From positions 1-6,897 of the forward strand of contig CANQAW010000092.1 of assembly GCA_947589525.1 (NCBI GenBank): a stretch of DNA of 6,897 nucleotides. Reading direction: 5' to 3'. This stretch comes from Candidatus Gastranaerophilales bacterium (GTDB taxonomy: Bacteria; Cyanobacteriota; Vampirovibrionia; Gastranaerophilales; Gastranaerophilaceae). Below the pieces are notes generated by a model that was given only the letters and a program-made list of their open reading frames with translations, was not told where the DNA came from and made no database searches. How positions within the stretch are numbered: position 1 is the stretch's first letter; each line of letters starts with the position of its first letter. Both the position numbers and the translations under genes were made by a program. Below are positions 1 through 4,904 of the stretch, piece after piece.

Positions 1-72
1 TAGATTATAAATTTTAGCTTCCTGCGTATATCCGCAACAATAAACAGTGCTTAAATTAACCTTTTTTATAAT
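1..72 (-). CDS. Start of an unidentified gene, cut by the left edge, with no ordinary start codon
   Basis: The minus strand is open from the left edge back to position 120 (a TGA lies at 121-123). The residues look coding, for example VNLSTVYCCGYTQEAKIYNL. A strong RBS, AGGAG, lies at 84-80. Seven bases after it comes ATT (72-70), then ATA (69-67), then AAA AAG. No ATG, GTG or TTG sits at a proper distance. TTG codons at 105 and 120 are in frame but have no RBS. I give the ATT as start because its spacing is right; an ATA start (reading MKKVNLS) or a mutated ATG is equally possible. It follows the DUF5131 gene after a gap of about 95 bases. Product not recognised. Confidence 0.45.
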   Translation of the reverse strand, partial: MIKKVNLSTVYCCGYTQEAKIYNL

Positions 73-134
73 TTTCTTACTCCTATGCTTTGCTAATAAA
101 CTCAAAACACTTTGTAACAATCAAGGCTATTTAT

Positions 135-154
135 ATTTTACATCATTTTACATC
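135..154. repeat. Two perfect tandem 10-bp direct repeats
   Basis: The unit ATTTTACATC occurs twice head to tail at 135-144 and 145-154, in the gap after the DUF5131 gene. It overlaps the possible -10 box and spacer of the candidate promoter, so it could be a regulator site, one helical turn per unit. Two copies of an AT-rich unit can also be chance. Confidence 0.4.
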
Positions 155-163
155 TAAATACAA
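135..163 (-). promoter_or_regulatory. Possible weak promoter before the left-edge gene
   Basis: On the minus strand TTGTAT (163-158) and TAAAAT (140-135) are separated by 17 bases. The -10 box matches the consensus at five of six places, the -35 box only at three. It would start a transcript near 128, ahead of the AGGAG at 84-80. In DNA this AT-rich such matches arise by chance, so the call is tentative. Confidence 0.25.
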
Positions 164-166
164 TAT

Positions 167-985
167 TTATTCATTTTCCTCTTTAAGTTTAGGATATTCT
201 TTATACTCTTTACCATCAAGCATACAACCTGCATATTTTTTGCCTACTTTGTATAAAAACAAATTTTTATCAATTGGTACATTTAATATACAACCCAAGG
301 TTTCAGATATTTGAAAATGTTGTTTTATTAGTTCATAGTCTAATTGTTTAGCACTTGCCCATTCGCCCCATTGTTTAAAGAAAAATGCAACTTTTTGCTC
401 TTTGCATTGTCTTTGGATGTTTCTAACCCAATCAGGCGCCATAGGTCTTGCATTATATCCGCTTTCACCGCCTACAATTACCCAATCAATCCCTTTTAAA
501 TCCAGCTCGCCTAAATCCTCAAGCAACGGTTCACAACTCAAAAATTTTATTTTTGCATCGGTTTGTTTTAAATACTCAATTCTATTTTTATACTTTGCCT
601 TTTCAATCGTAACACCAAGCCAAACATTTGCAGGATATTCAAAATTAACAATTCTTTCAGCTCTTTTTGTCAAAATCTGGAATGTATGTATTTTGTTTTT
701 ATTGCAAGCCTGTAAAATTTCATTTATTGCTTCATCATCAACTTTTTTATGGAATGTATCGGACATAGAATTAACAAAAATCATCTTAGGTTTTTTACCA
801 AATGTTCTTGAAAGTTCGCTTTTATGATAATATGCACCATCAAAAGGTATTTGATATTTTTCTTGCCCCATAGCGCTAAGTCTTTTATGCATTTTTTCGG
901 CATAGCAATTTTGGCAACCTTCAGAAATTTTATTGCAACCTGTTATTATATTCCAAGTTTCATTTGTCCATTCTATTTTGCTCAT
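167..985 (-). CDS. DUF5131 family protein (phage Gp37/Gp68-like), three-cysteine motif
   Basis: This 272-residue protein matches the DUF5131 or phage Gp37/Gp68 family. Markers in order: KIEWTNETWN at residues 3-12; a CX6CX2C set (C17, C24, C27) ending in GCQNCYAE; FVNSMSDTFH; LTKRAERI; NVWLGVTIE; FLSCEPLL; IDWVIVGGESG followed by ARPMAPDWVR; FFFKQWGEW; and near the C-terminus GKKYAGCMLDGKEYKEYP. The family is related to the spore photoproduct lyase and radical-SAM group, and the cysteines probably bind an Fe-S cluster, but the spacing is not the usual CX3CX2C and the reaction is unknown to me. The reading frame is open to 1081, but I chose ATG at 985 because GAGGG lies three bases upstream and MSKIEWT is the usual family N-terminus. 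It overlaps the end of the DUF6291 gene by 26 bases, which suggests coupled translation. Confidence 0.9.
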   Translation of the reverse strand: MSKIEWTNETWNIITGCNKISEGCQNCYAEKMHKRLSAMGQEKYQIPFDGAYYHKSELSRTFGKKPKMIFVNSMSDTFHKKVDDEAINEILQACNKNKIHTFQILTKRAERIVNFEYPANVWLGVTIEKAKYKNRIEYLKQTDAKIKFLSCEPLLEDLGELDLKGIDWVIVGGESGYNARPMAPDWVRNIQRQCKEQKVAFFFKQWGEWASAKQLDYELIKQHFQISETLGCILNVPIDKNLFLYKVGKKYAGCMLDGKEYKEYPKLKEENE

Positions 986-1733
986 TTTCCCTCTTTTCCG
1001 CTTCTTTTTGCCATTTTTCCATCTTTTCTTGTAATGTAAGTTCTTTTTGGGTATTAATGCACATTGCATTTTCGGATTCAACCGCCCCTAAACCTGCGTA
1101 AATTTTTTCATGGTTTTTGATAATACTCATAAGCATTAGTTTTTGTTTATAAAATACCTTTTGATTATTGGCTTTTATAAACAGGTTTTTAACATACTCA
1201 AAATTAAATTGAACTTGAACTAAAAACTCTTTAATAAGCGCTAAATAGTCTTTGTTTCTATTCTCATATACAACGGGTACTAAGTTATTACAATACTGCT
1301 TATAATAGCTAAATACCTTGTTTATATTCTCATCAAAAAGTAAATCAGAATTAAAAGAAAAATTTTTAAAATCTTTTTTGATTTTTTCCACATTTACATT
1401 TTTATTTTCATTTACATTTTCATTTACATTTTCATTTACATTTTCATTAGGTTTTTTATTTTCAAAACCACTGGTTTTTTCTTCTGAATAACCACTGGTT
1501 TTTTTTGATGGTCTGCCACCTTTTGAGCCATCCACATATCTTTTGTTGTTGGCTTCTATTTGCGGTTTAATTAATTTGAATAGAGTATTTGATATACCGC
1601 TTAATTCAATTTCATTTTCATTTAATGCCAATTCACAAATAGCATTAAATAATTGTAATTTGCTTTTATCGTCAATATCTTGTATAGCTTCAAAAAAGCT
1701 ACGATAAAAAACAAAACTATCTTTTTTTTCCAT
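960..1733 (-). CDS. DUF6291-domain phage protein, possible replication initiator
   Basis: A 257-residue protein. Residues 1-75 resemble DUF6291: DSFVFYRSFFEAI, then LQLFNAICELAL, FKLIKPQIEANNKRY and GSKGGRP. Residues 76-115 are a low-complexity linker with two KTSG(Y/F) units and a run of NENV repeats. Residues 120-215 form a second helical region ending in MLMSIIKNHEKIYAGLG, reminiscent of C-terminal parts of phage replication proteins. The tail (230-257) is charged and helical. The N-terminal domain plus variable linker plus C-terminal domain layout fits phage initiator proteins, but this role is inferred. ATG at 1733 has AGAGGA 11 bases upstream, a rather long gap. The gene lies just behind the leader, terminator and promoter at 1767-1898, so its expression is probably set by read-through there. 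It overlaps the DUF5131 gene. Confidence 0.85.
   Translation of the reverse strand: MEKKDSFVFYRSFFEAIQDIDDKSKLQLFNAICELALNENEIELSGISNTLFKLIKPQIEANNKRYVDGSKGGRPSKKTSGYSEEKTSGFENKKPNENVNENVNENVNENKNVNVEKIKKDFKNFSFNSDLLFDENINKVFSYYKQYCNNLVPVVYENRNKDYLALIKEFLVQVQFNFEYVKNLFIKANNQKVFYKQKLMLMSIIKNHEKIYAGLGAVESENAMCINTQKELTLQEKMEKWQKEAEKRENEQNRMDK
1404..1448 (-). repeat. 12-bp tandem repeats encoding NENV units
   Basis: The plus-strand unit CATTTACATTTT is repeated head to tail, nearly four times, with a degenerate extra copy just beyond (about 1391-1402). On the coding strand it gives Asn-Glu-Asn-Val repeats at residues 96-110 of the DUF6291 protein. The repeats lengthen the flexible linker by slippage; because they are AT-rich and lie in a possible initiator gene, they might also serve as origin iterons. 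Confidence 0.8.
1466..1500. repeat. Two copies of the inverted repeat AACCACTGGTT
   Basis: AACCACTGGTT stands at 1466-1476 and again at 1490-1500, 24 bases apart. Each copy is itself an inverted repeat around a central base. They encode the repeated KTSG(Y/F) units (residues 78-81 and 87-90) of the DUF6291 linker. They are either a simple linker duplication or paired protein-binding sites, about two helical turns apart. Confidence 0.6.
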
Positions 1734-1766
1734 TTTAAATTTTGTCCTCTTAGTGTGATATATTTT

Positions 1767-1835
1767 TTAAAAAAAATGCCCTTTTAAAGTTGCTAAAAGA
1801 AGGGCATTAAATAAGATATCTTTATAATTACTCAT
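1767..1835 (-). CDS. Possible 22-residue leader peptide overlapping the terminator
   Basis: ATG at 1835-1833 follows AAGGA (1849-1845) with nine bases between, and the frame ends at TAA 1769-1767. The peptide begins MSNYKDILFNALLLATLKGH and ends in FF. Five of the 22 residues are leucine. The ORF runs through both arms of the terminator hairpin and its T run, so a ribosome translating it would stop the hairpin forming. Its RBS partly lies in the 13-nt sequence that pairs with the terminator loop. This is the arrangement of leader peptides in attenuators. The leucine content may simply reflect the base composition of the structured RNA, so the ORF could be accidental. Confidence 0.45.
   Translation of the reverse strand: MSNYKDILFNALLLATLKGHFF
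1769..1808 (-). terminator. Intrinsic terminator ahead of the DUF6291 gene
   Basis: On the minus strand AATGCCCTT (1808-1800) pairs perfectly with AAGGGCATT (1783-1775), and six further T bases follow directly (1774-1769). The 16-base loop contains CTTTTAGCAACTT. There is no T run on the plus-strand side, so it acts on minus-strand transcription. It lies between a strong promoter and the DUF6291 start, so it would end most transcripts after about 95 bases unless overcome. Confidence 0.8.
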
Positions 1836-1859
1836 TTCTTTTTATCCTTTTAGCAACTT
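1787..1859 (-). promoter_or_regulatory. 13-bp pairing between the 5' end of the leader RNA and the terminator loop
   Basis: AAGTTGCTAAAAG at 1859-1847 (minus strand) is the exact complement of CTTTTAGCAACTT at 1799-1787, which is the terminator loop. The first copy begins a few bases after the expected transcription start and includes part of the leader RBS. If the 13 pairs form first they enclose the left arm of the terminator and could act as an antiterminator; if both form, the result is an H-type pseudoknot. Only three bases would bridge the 13-bp helix, which favours the two forms being alternatives. Confidence 0.6.
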
Positions 1860-1869
1860 GATAATTATA

Positions 1870-1898
1870 ATTATATCATTTTATAGCCCATATGTAAA
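1870..1898 (-). promoter_or_regulatory. Strong promoter, extended -10, reading toward the DUF6291 gene
   Basis: On the minus strand TTTACA (1898-1893), a 17-base spacer, then TATAAT (1875-1870), preceded by TGA to give the extended -10 TGATATAAT. The -35 differs from consensus at one base. It starts directly after the methylase stop codon. The expected transcription start is near 1863, immediately before the pairing arm at 1859-1847. This is the best promoter in the window. Confidence 0.8.
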
Positions 1899-1899
1899 T

Positions 1900-2412
1900 C
1901 TATATTTTAAAATCTCTTATTACAATTTGCTTTGGTAAAAAATACCTACAAAAATACGCAGATGAAAAATTTATTTTATTTTTCTCTTGCCCCCTGAATT
2001 GCATTCTTTTTTCAAATAAAAGCAATTGTAAGCTTTCATCTTTAAAAAGTTTTTTAGGCGTGCTGTCATTTAACCAAGTTAAGCTCATTAATAAGCAAAA
2101 GGGCTTATTAAAACTGATTGCTCTTTCAAATATTCCTTTTTTATTTGTAAAGGGCGGGTTTGAAATAATTAAGTCCCATTTTTCGGGTTCAAAATTATAA
2201 AAATCCTGTCCGTATTTAATATGAGAATTAACTATTTTATATCCGTTTTCACTAAAAACCTTTACAAATTCGCTGTTCTCATCATCAAAAGGACACCATA
2301 TTATTTTATTTTTAAACCTCGGCATAAATTCAAGTAAAGAATCCACTCCGTATTTTGGCGTTAAGCACTCATCATTTTTGCCTTGAGATGTAAAAATATA
2401 ATCATTTGCCAT
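1900..2412 (-). CDS. Phage DNA N6-adenine methyltransferase-like protein
   Basis: A 170-residue protein with the amino-methylase catalytic motif NPPF at residues 85-88, in the context KWDLIISNPPFTNKKG. Other family marks are DECLTPKYGVDSLLEF (14-29), WCPFDDENSEFVKVF (39-53) in place of a classical glycine-rich SAM motif, LLLFEKRMQF near 130-139, and a C-terminal AYFCRYFLPKQIV. This matches the small orphan phage methylases, which are sometimes listed as nucleotidyltransferases. It would transfer a methyl group from SAM to adenine in DNA; the target site cannot be read from the sequence. No restriction enzyme gene is nearby, so self-protection against host restriction or control of replication are likelier roles. 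ATG at 2412 has AAAGG nine bases upstream. It lies 12 bases after the preceding gene and ends at the strong promoter. Confidence 0.8.
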   Translation of the reverse strand: MANDYIFTSQGKNDECLTPKYGVDSLLEFMPRFKNKIIWCPFDDENSEFVKVFSENGYKIVNSHIKYGQDFYNFEPEKWDLIISNPPFTNKKGIFERAISFNKPFCLLMSLTWLNDSTPKKLFKDESLQLLLFEKRMQFRGQEKNKINFSSAYFCRYFLPKQIVIRDFKI

Positions 2413-2424
2413 ATTGTATAACCT

Positions 2425-2811
2425 TTATTTAATCTCTCTTGAGATAATTTCAAAATCATCTCTTTTGAATCGTTTTTTAAAGTATTCAAGTACTTTTTCA
2501 TCTGTACAATGAAAAGGAAATACCCAAGAAGATGAAAGTTTTAATGTTTTATCAAAAATTTCTACATGGAGCATTTTTTTATTAGTTTCAATATTTTCTT
2601 GTAAATAACATTGTAGCGCAAGCTCTTTTAACTCCTTGCCAGAAGGGGGGTATTTACCAAAATTCTCACTAAATAACCCCCATAACTTATTATAATCAAT
2701 TTTATTGGTTAAAATCCTCGTATAAGTGTCATAATAAGAGCCTTCATTGTCTTGGGCTGTAACAAACGGATATAATGATAACACCTTTTTAATGAAACTA
2801 AATTTATCCAC
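2425..2811 (-). CDS. Unassigned phage protein, possibly a helicase-loader (G39P-like) factor
   Basis: A 128-residue protein with a GTG start (2811-2809), supported by GGAG eight bases upstream; no other in-frame start exists before residue 80. Residues 9-66 have the pattern LSLYPF, YYDTYTRIL, DYNKLWGLF and KYPPSGKEL. This recalls the layout of G39P-type helicase loaders (helical, aromatic-rich, ending in a PP-containing loop), but the likeness is faint. Residues 80-128 form a second part with WVFPFHCTDEKVLEYFKKRF. The adjacent methylase and the DUF6291 protein further on are consistent with a replication role. Otherwise it should be called hypothetical. The 56-base gap upstream holds no clear terminator. 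Confidence 0.75.
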   Translation of the reverse strand: MDKFSFIKKVLSLYPFVTAQDNEGSYYDTYTRILTNKIDYNKLWGLFSENFGKYPPSGKELKELALQCYLQENIETNKKMLHVEIFDKTLKLSSSWVFPFHCTDEKVLEYFKKRFKRDDFEIISREIK

Positions 2812-2867
2812 TTAAATTACTCCGTTCAACTTATCCAAAATTATCTTAAACTATTATTTTAAAAAAA

Positions 2868-3140
2868 TCAATCTTTAAACAATAATTTAAGCATTTGTTT
2901 AATATCGTTTAGATTAGATGTTTTCAAAATTAAATATTTTTCTTTCGGTTTATCAAATTGGCGCTTAACTATTCCAAAAAAACAACATCCATATTCATTT
3001 AGCCATAGCTCATAAGGTATTTCAGCATCTTTAAACAGAAAATACACAAAATGTTTTTCATGAATAACTTTATAAAAAACGCCGATTTTATCAAGTACCT
3101 TTTTAATTTTTTCATCATCAATTTTGTTGTTATTAAACAT
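2868..3140 (-). CDS. Hypothetical 90-residue phage protein
   Basis: ATG at 3140 has AAAGGA nine bases upstream and overlaps the end of the preceding 58-codon gene by eight bases (ATGTTTAA). The protein has a charged helical N-terminus (DDEKIKKVLDKIG), a central beta-type stretch rich in aromatics (HFVYFLFKDAEIPYELWLNE then YGCCFFGIVKRQF), and a C-terminal helix (NDIKQMLKLLFKD). It reads as a small soluble alpha/beta protein. I do not recognise the family and see no catalytic motif. The reading frame and coupling make a real gene likely. Confidence 0.75.
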   Translation of the reverse strand: MFNNNKIDDEKIKKVLDKIGVFYKVIHEKHFVYFLFKDAEIPYELWLNEYGCCFFGIVKRQFDKPKEKYLILKTSNLNDIKQMLKLLFKD

Positions 3141-3309
3141 AATTCTGAGTCCTTTCTATTTTTATACTATTATCTAAAAAATAATATCTTTTATTGTCAA
3201 AATCATAACCCCCGCTGTAAACATAACCGTTCAAAAAGCACCAAATAACAGCCTGTATTTTATATGGATATGATTTTATAACATTATTGTTTAAAAATAC
3301 TTTGTACAT
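3133..3309 (-). CDS. Short hypothetical protein, 58 residues
   Basis: This gene falls below the usual 60-codon limit but fills the otherwise empty stretch 3141-3315. ATG at 3309-3307 has GAGGG ten bases upstream, inside the end of the preceding gene (stop at 3318-3316, six bases away). The stop TAA at 3135-3133 overlaps the next start in ATGTTTAA. The residues look coding: MYKVFLNNNVIKSYPYK, then IQAVIWCFLNGYVYSGGYDF and KRYYFLDNSIKI. It is rich in Tyr and Phe, a probable small beta-type protein. I do not know its role. Confidence 0.75.
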   Translation of the reverse strand: MYKVFLNNNVIKSYPYKIQAVIWCFLNGYVYSGGYDFDNKRYYFLDNSIKIERTQNYV

Positions 3310-3315
3310 TGTTTT

Positions 3316-3543
3316 TTAGCCCTCGTCCTCATTTAATTCTTTGAAAAATAATATAACAGGGTTTAAATCTTCTGTTTTTAATTTTAAATATTCATTTTCC
3401 TTTTTTATCAAATTCAAACTTGTTTCCGCAATTTCTTTTTCAATTTCATTAATATTAAATTTATTTTCCGTTTTAAAAATGCAATTGCCAAAAAACGGAG
3501 TGCCAAAAGATTTTATTACATAACTTACAAAATATCTTCTCAT
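3316..3543 (-). CDS. Hypothetical 75-residue phage protein
   Basis: ATG at 3543 overlaps the preceding stop as ATGA, with AGAGGA upstream inside the preceding gene, so translation is coupled. The protein starts MRRYFVSYVIKSFGTPFFGN, a beta-hairpin-like opening seen in many small phage proteins, then has INEIEKEIAETSLNLIKKEN, probably a helix, and an acidic end (ELNEDEG). It is soluble with no signal peptide. Function not recognised. Confidence 0.75.
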   Translation of the reverse strand: MRRYFVSYVIKSFGTPFFGNCIFKTENKFNINEIEKEIAETSLNLIKKENEYLKLKTEDLNPVILFFKELNEDEG

Positions 3544-3737
3544 CTTAAATCCTCTTTCTGCTTTATATGTTCTAATACTCGATTTCTGTAATGTTCATCT
3601 GTTTCACCTGTATATCTTTCGGGTATATCTTTATCTTTCCTTAAATCAGTTATTAATTTATTGAAAACTTCGCCAAAAACATACTCGCAATTTCTTATTC
3701 TGAAAAAATCATATATTTTTTGATAAATATTCTTCAC
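3540..3737 (-). CDS. Hypothetical 65-residue phage protein, GTG start
   Basis: The start is GTG at 3737-3735, with GGGGG seven bases upstream; the preceding stop TAA (3741-3739) is one base away. The protein is mostly helical and charged: IYQKIYDFFRIRNCEYVFGE, FNKLITDLRKDKDIPERYTG, ETDEHYRNRVLEHIKQKEDLR. The PERYTGETDEHYRNRVLEHI part suggests a small helical domain, but I cannot name it. It overlaps the next gene by four bases (ATGA). Confidence 0.7.
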   Translation of the reverse strand: MKNIYQKIYDFFRIRNCEYVFGEVFNKLITDLRKDKDIPERYTGETDEHYRNRVLEHIKQKEDLR

Positions 3738-3738
3738 T

Positions 3739-4245
3739 TTATATCCCCCATTCTAACAACTGCTTTAATTTTTCTTCGCCGATTTCTTCGAGGGCTACAT
3801 TGAGAAAGTTTTCGTCAAGGCAATATATTTCAGTAAGATTCCTATATGTGCCACATACACCGCTCTCGAATTTTTTTACAACAGAATCATAAAAAATATA
3901 ATATTTTCCTTGTTCTACATTCTTCCAATCAAACTCTTGTCCTTTATTCAACCTCAAAGCAATATCTTTTAGTTGCTGGTAAGTTAAGCGGTTTTGACTA
4001 TGTTTTTCTGCTTCTTCTCTGGTTTTAAAGTAATTACCTATTTCGTAACGGTATTTATCCGCCAATGTAGAACTTTCAAGAAATATTTCTATTCCTCCGC
4101 AATCGTTTAAATAGTAATATTTTTCATTAAATAATGCCCTCCACCGTTTATCTTTAGTATATCTACCAGTTTTTAATTTCTCATTTTCTTTTTTAATTTC
4201 TTCAAGTTTTTCTTCAAGTTCTTTGATTTTTTCGTCTATGGTCAT
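3739..4245 (-). CDS. Phage protein with N-terminal coiled coil, unknown role
   Basis: A 168-residue protein. Residues 3-25 form a strong coiled coil (DEKIKELEEKLEEIKKENEK). Residues 33-80 hold a recurring phage motif: KRWRALFNEKYYYLNDCGGI, then YRYEIGNYFKTREEAEKH. Residues 85-100 are helical (LTYQQLKDIALRLN). Residues 106-145 look like a repeat of the same beta-type module (WKNVEQGKYYIFYDS), and the end is LEEIGEEKLKQLL. Proteins of this shape are frequent in phages of gut bacteria, but I know no function; the coiled coil suggests it forms oligomers. ATG at 4245 shares one base with the preceding stop (TAATG), so the two genes are coupled. Confidence 0.8.
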   Translation of the reverse strand: MTIDEKIKELEEKLEEIKKENEKLKTGRYTKDKRWRALFNEKYYYLNDCGGIEIFLESSTLADKYRYEIGNYFKTREEAEKHSQNRLTYQQLKDIALRLNKGQEFDWKNVEQGKYYIFYDSVVKKFESGVCGTYRNLTEIYCLDENFLNVALEEIGEEKLKQLLEWGI

Positions 4246-4595
4246 TAAATTTCCGTCCTTCCTAAATGTTTAACCTTAAATTGTTTTTCAAAAGATTTAA
4301 TTAAATCATTATCAAGTTTTTCTTTAGCTTCAAAACTATCAGCTATATATTTTGACTTTATTCTTAAAGTGTATTTCAATTCGTCATCGCGCCTTATTAT
4401 ATTTATCCCTAATAATTCGCAATAAACTTTTTTATTTTTATTTGTGGAAAAACAAATAAAATATTCATCTTTAAATTTATTCCAATCCGATAATATATTT
4501 TTTAATTCCAGGCTTATATAATAATGAGAATATTCGCATATAAAACTGTTTTTAATCTGGTTAAATTCAATATCGTTTACGTATATTTCAAGCAT
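4245..4595 (-). CDS. Hypothetical 116-residue phage protein, perhaps ASCH-like
   Basis: ATG at 4595 has AGGG nine bases upstream, and the preceding stop is two bases away. The N-terminal part (EIYVNDIEFNQIKNSFICEY) followed by DWNKFKDEYFICFST and KKVYCELLGINIIRRDDELK is arranged like an ASCH domain, where a short F-x-x-I-x-S element is followed by a strand and a second strand pair. It lacks the typical SGxKTxExR signature, so this is only a suggestion. The C-terminal 35 residues are helical and basic. The stop overlaps the next start in TAATG. Confidence 0.7.
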   Translation of the reverse strand: MLEIYVNDIEFNQIKNSFICEYSHYYISLELKNILSDWNKFKDEYFICFSTNKNKKVYCELLGINIIRRDDELKYTLRIKSKYIADSFEAKEKLDNDLIKSFEKQFKVKHLGRTEI

Positions 4596-4597
4596 TG

Positions 4598-4894
4598 TTA
4601 ATTACCCTGCATTACTTCATTAAAACCTTTTAAAAACTCTTCTTTGCCAGTTATTTTCATTTTTTTAGTGCTGTTTACCATAATCAAAAAAGAGGTTGAA
4701 AGAATGAAATTTAATAATTTTGAACCTACATAAAAGTGATTTATATAAAATCCAAAAATTAAAACCCCAAAAGTAAGTAAATCCGCTATTATTGAACAAG
4801 CAAGGCTTTCTTTGATATATCCAATTTTATAAATATGTTTTATTCCGTTAACTTCTTTTTCATTTGATAACACAAATAAAACCGGTTTTTCCAT
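4598..4894 (-). CDS. Small membrane protein with two transmembrane segments
   Basis: A 98-residue protein with two hydrophobic segments, residues about 32-54 (ACSIIADLLTFGVLIFGFYI and onward) and 58-74 (LLNFILSTSFLIMV), joined by a very short turn, forming a hairpin in the membrane. The N-terminal 30 residues and C-terminal 24 (KKMKITGKEEFLKGFNEV) are polar. Similar two-helix proteins are common in phages of Gram-positive and gut bacteria; the role is unknown. The frame is open to 4942, but I chose ATG at 4894 because AAAGGAG lies five bases upstream and the longer version would overlap the recombinase by 38 bases. The recombinase stop TAA touches this RBS. Confidence 0.8.
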   Translation of the reverse strand: MEKPVLFVLSNEKEVNGIKHIYKIGYIKESLACSIIADLLTFGVLIFGFYINHFYVGSKLLNFILSTSFLIMVNSTKKMKITGKEEFLKGFNEVMQGN

Positions 4895-4904
4895 AATTAC
4901 TCCT

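Noticed and set aside
402..827. 141-residue plus-strand frame opposite the DUF5131 gene, and 824-1039 beside it
   Set aside because: Both lie antisense to a well-recognised gene, lack an RBS and have protein text without any family likeness.
986..1081. 32-residue N-terminal extension of the DUF5131 protein
   Set aside because: Would overlap the DUF6291 gene by 122 bases, is a run of lysine and arginine, and the family start MSKIEWT has its own RBS.
1391..1448. Short repeats considered as a CRISPR array
   Set aside because: The units are 12 bp, head to tail with no spacers, and lie in frame in a coding gene.
1775..1808. Plus-strand terminator reading of the same hairpin
   Set aside because: The bases after the stem on the plus strand are AAATAAG, with no T run; only the minus strand fits.
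2843..2871. TTGATT with 17 bases then TAAGAT on the minus strand as a promoter
   Set aside because: Each box matches only four of six consensus bases, which is common by chance in such AT-rich DNA, and the operon needs no start here.
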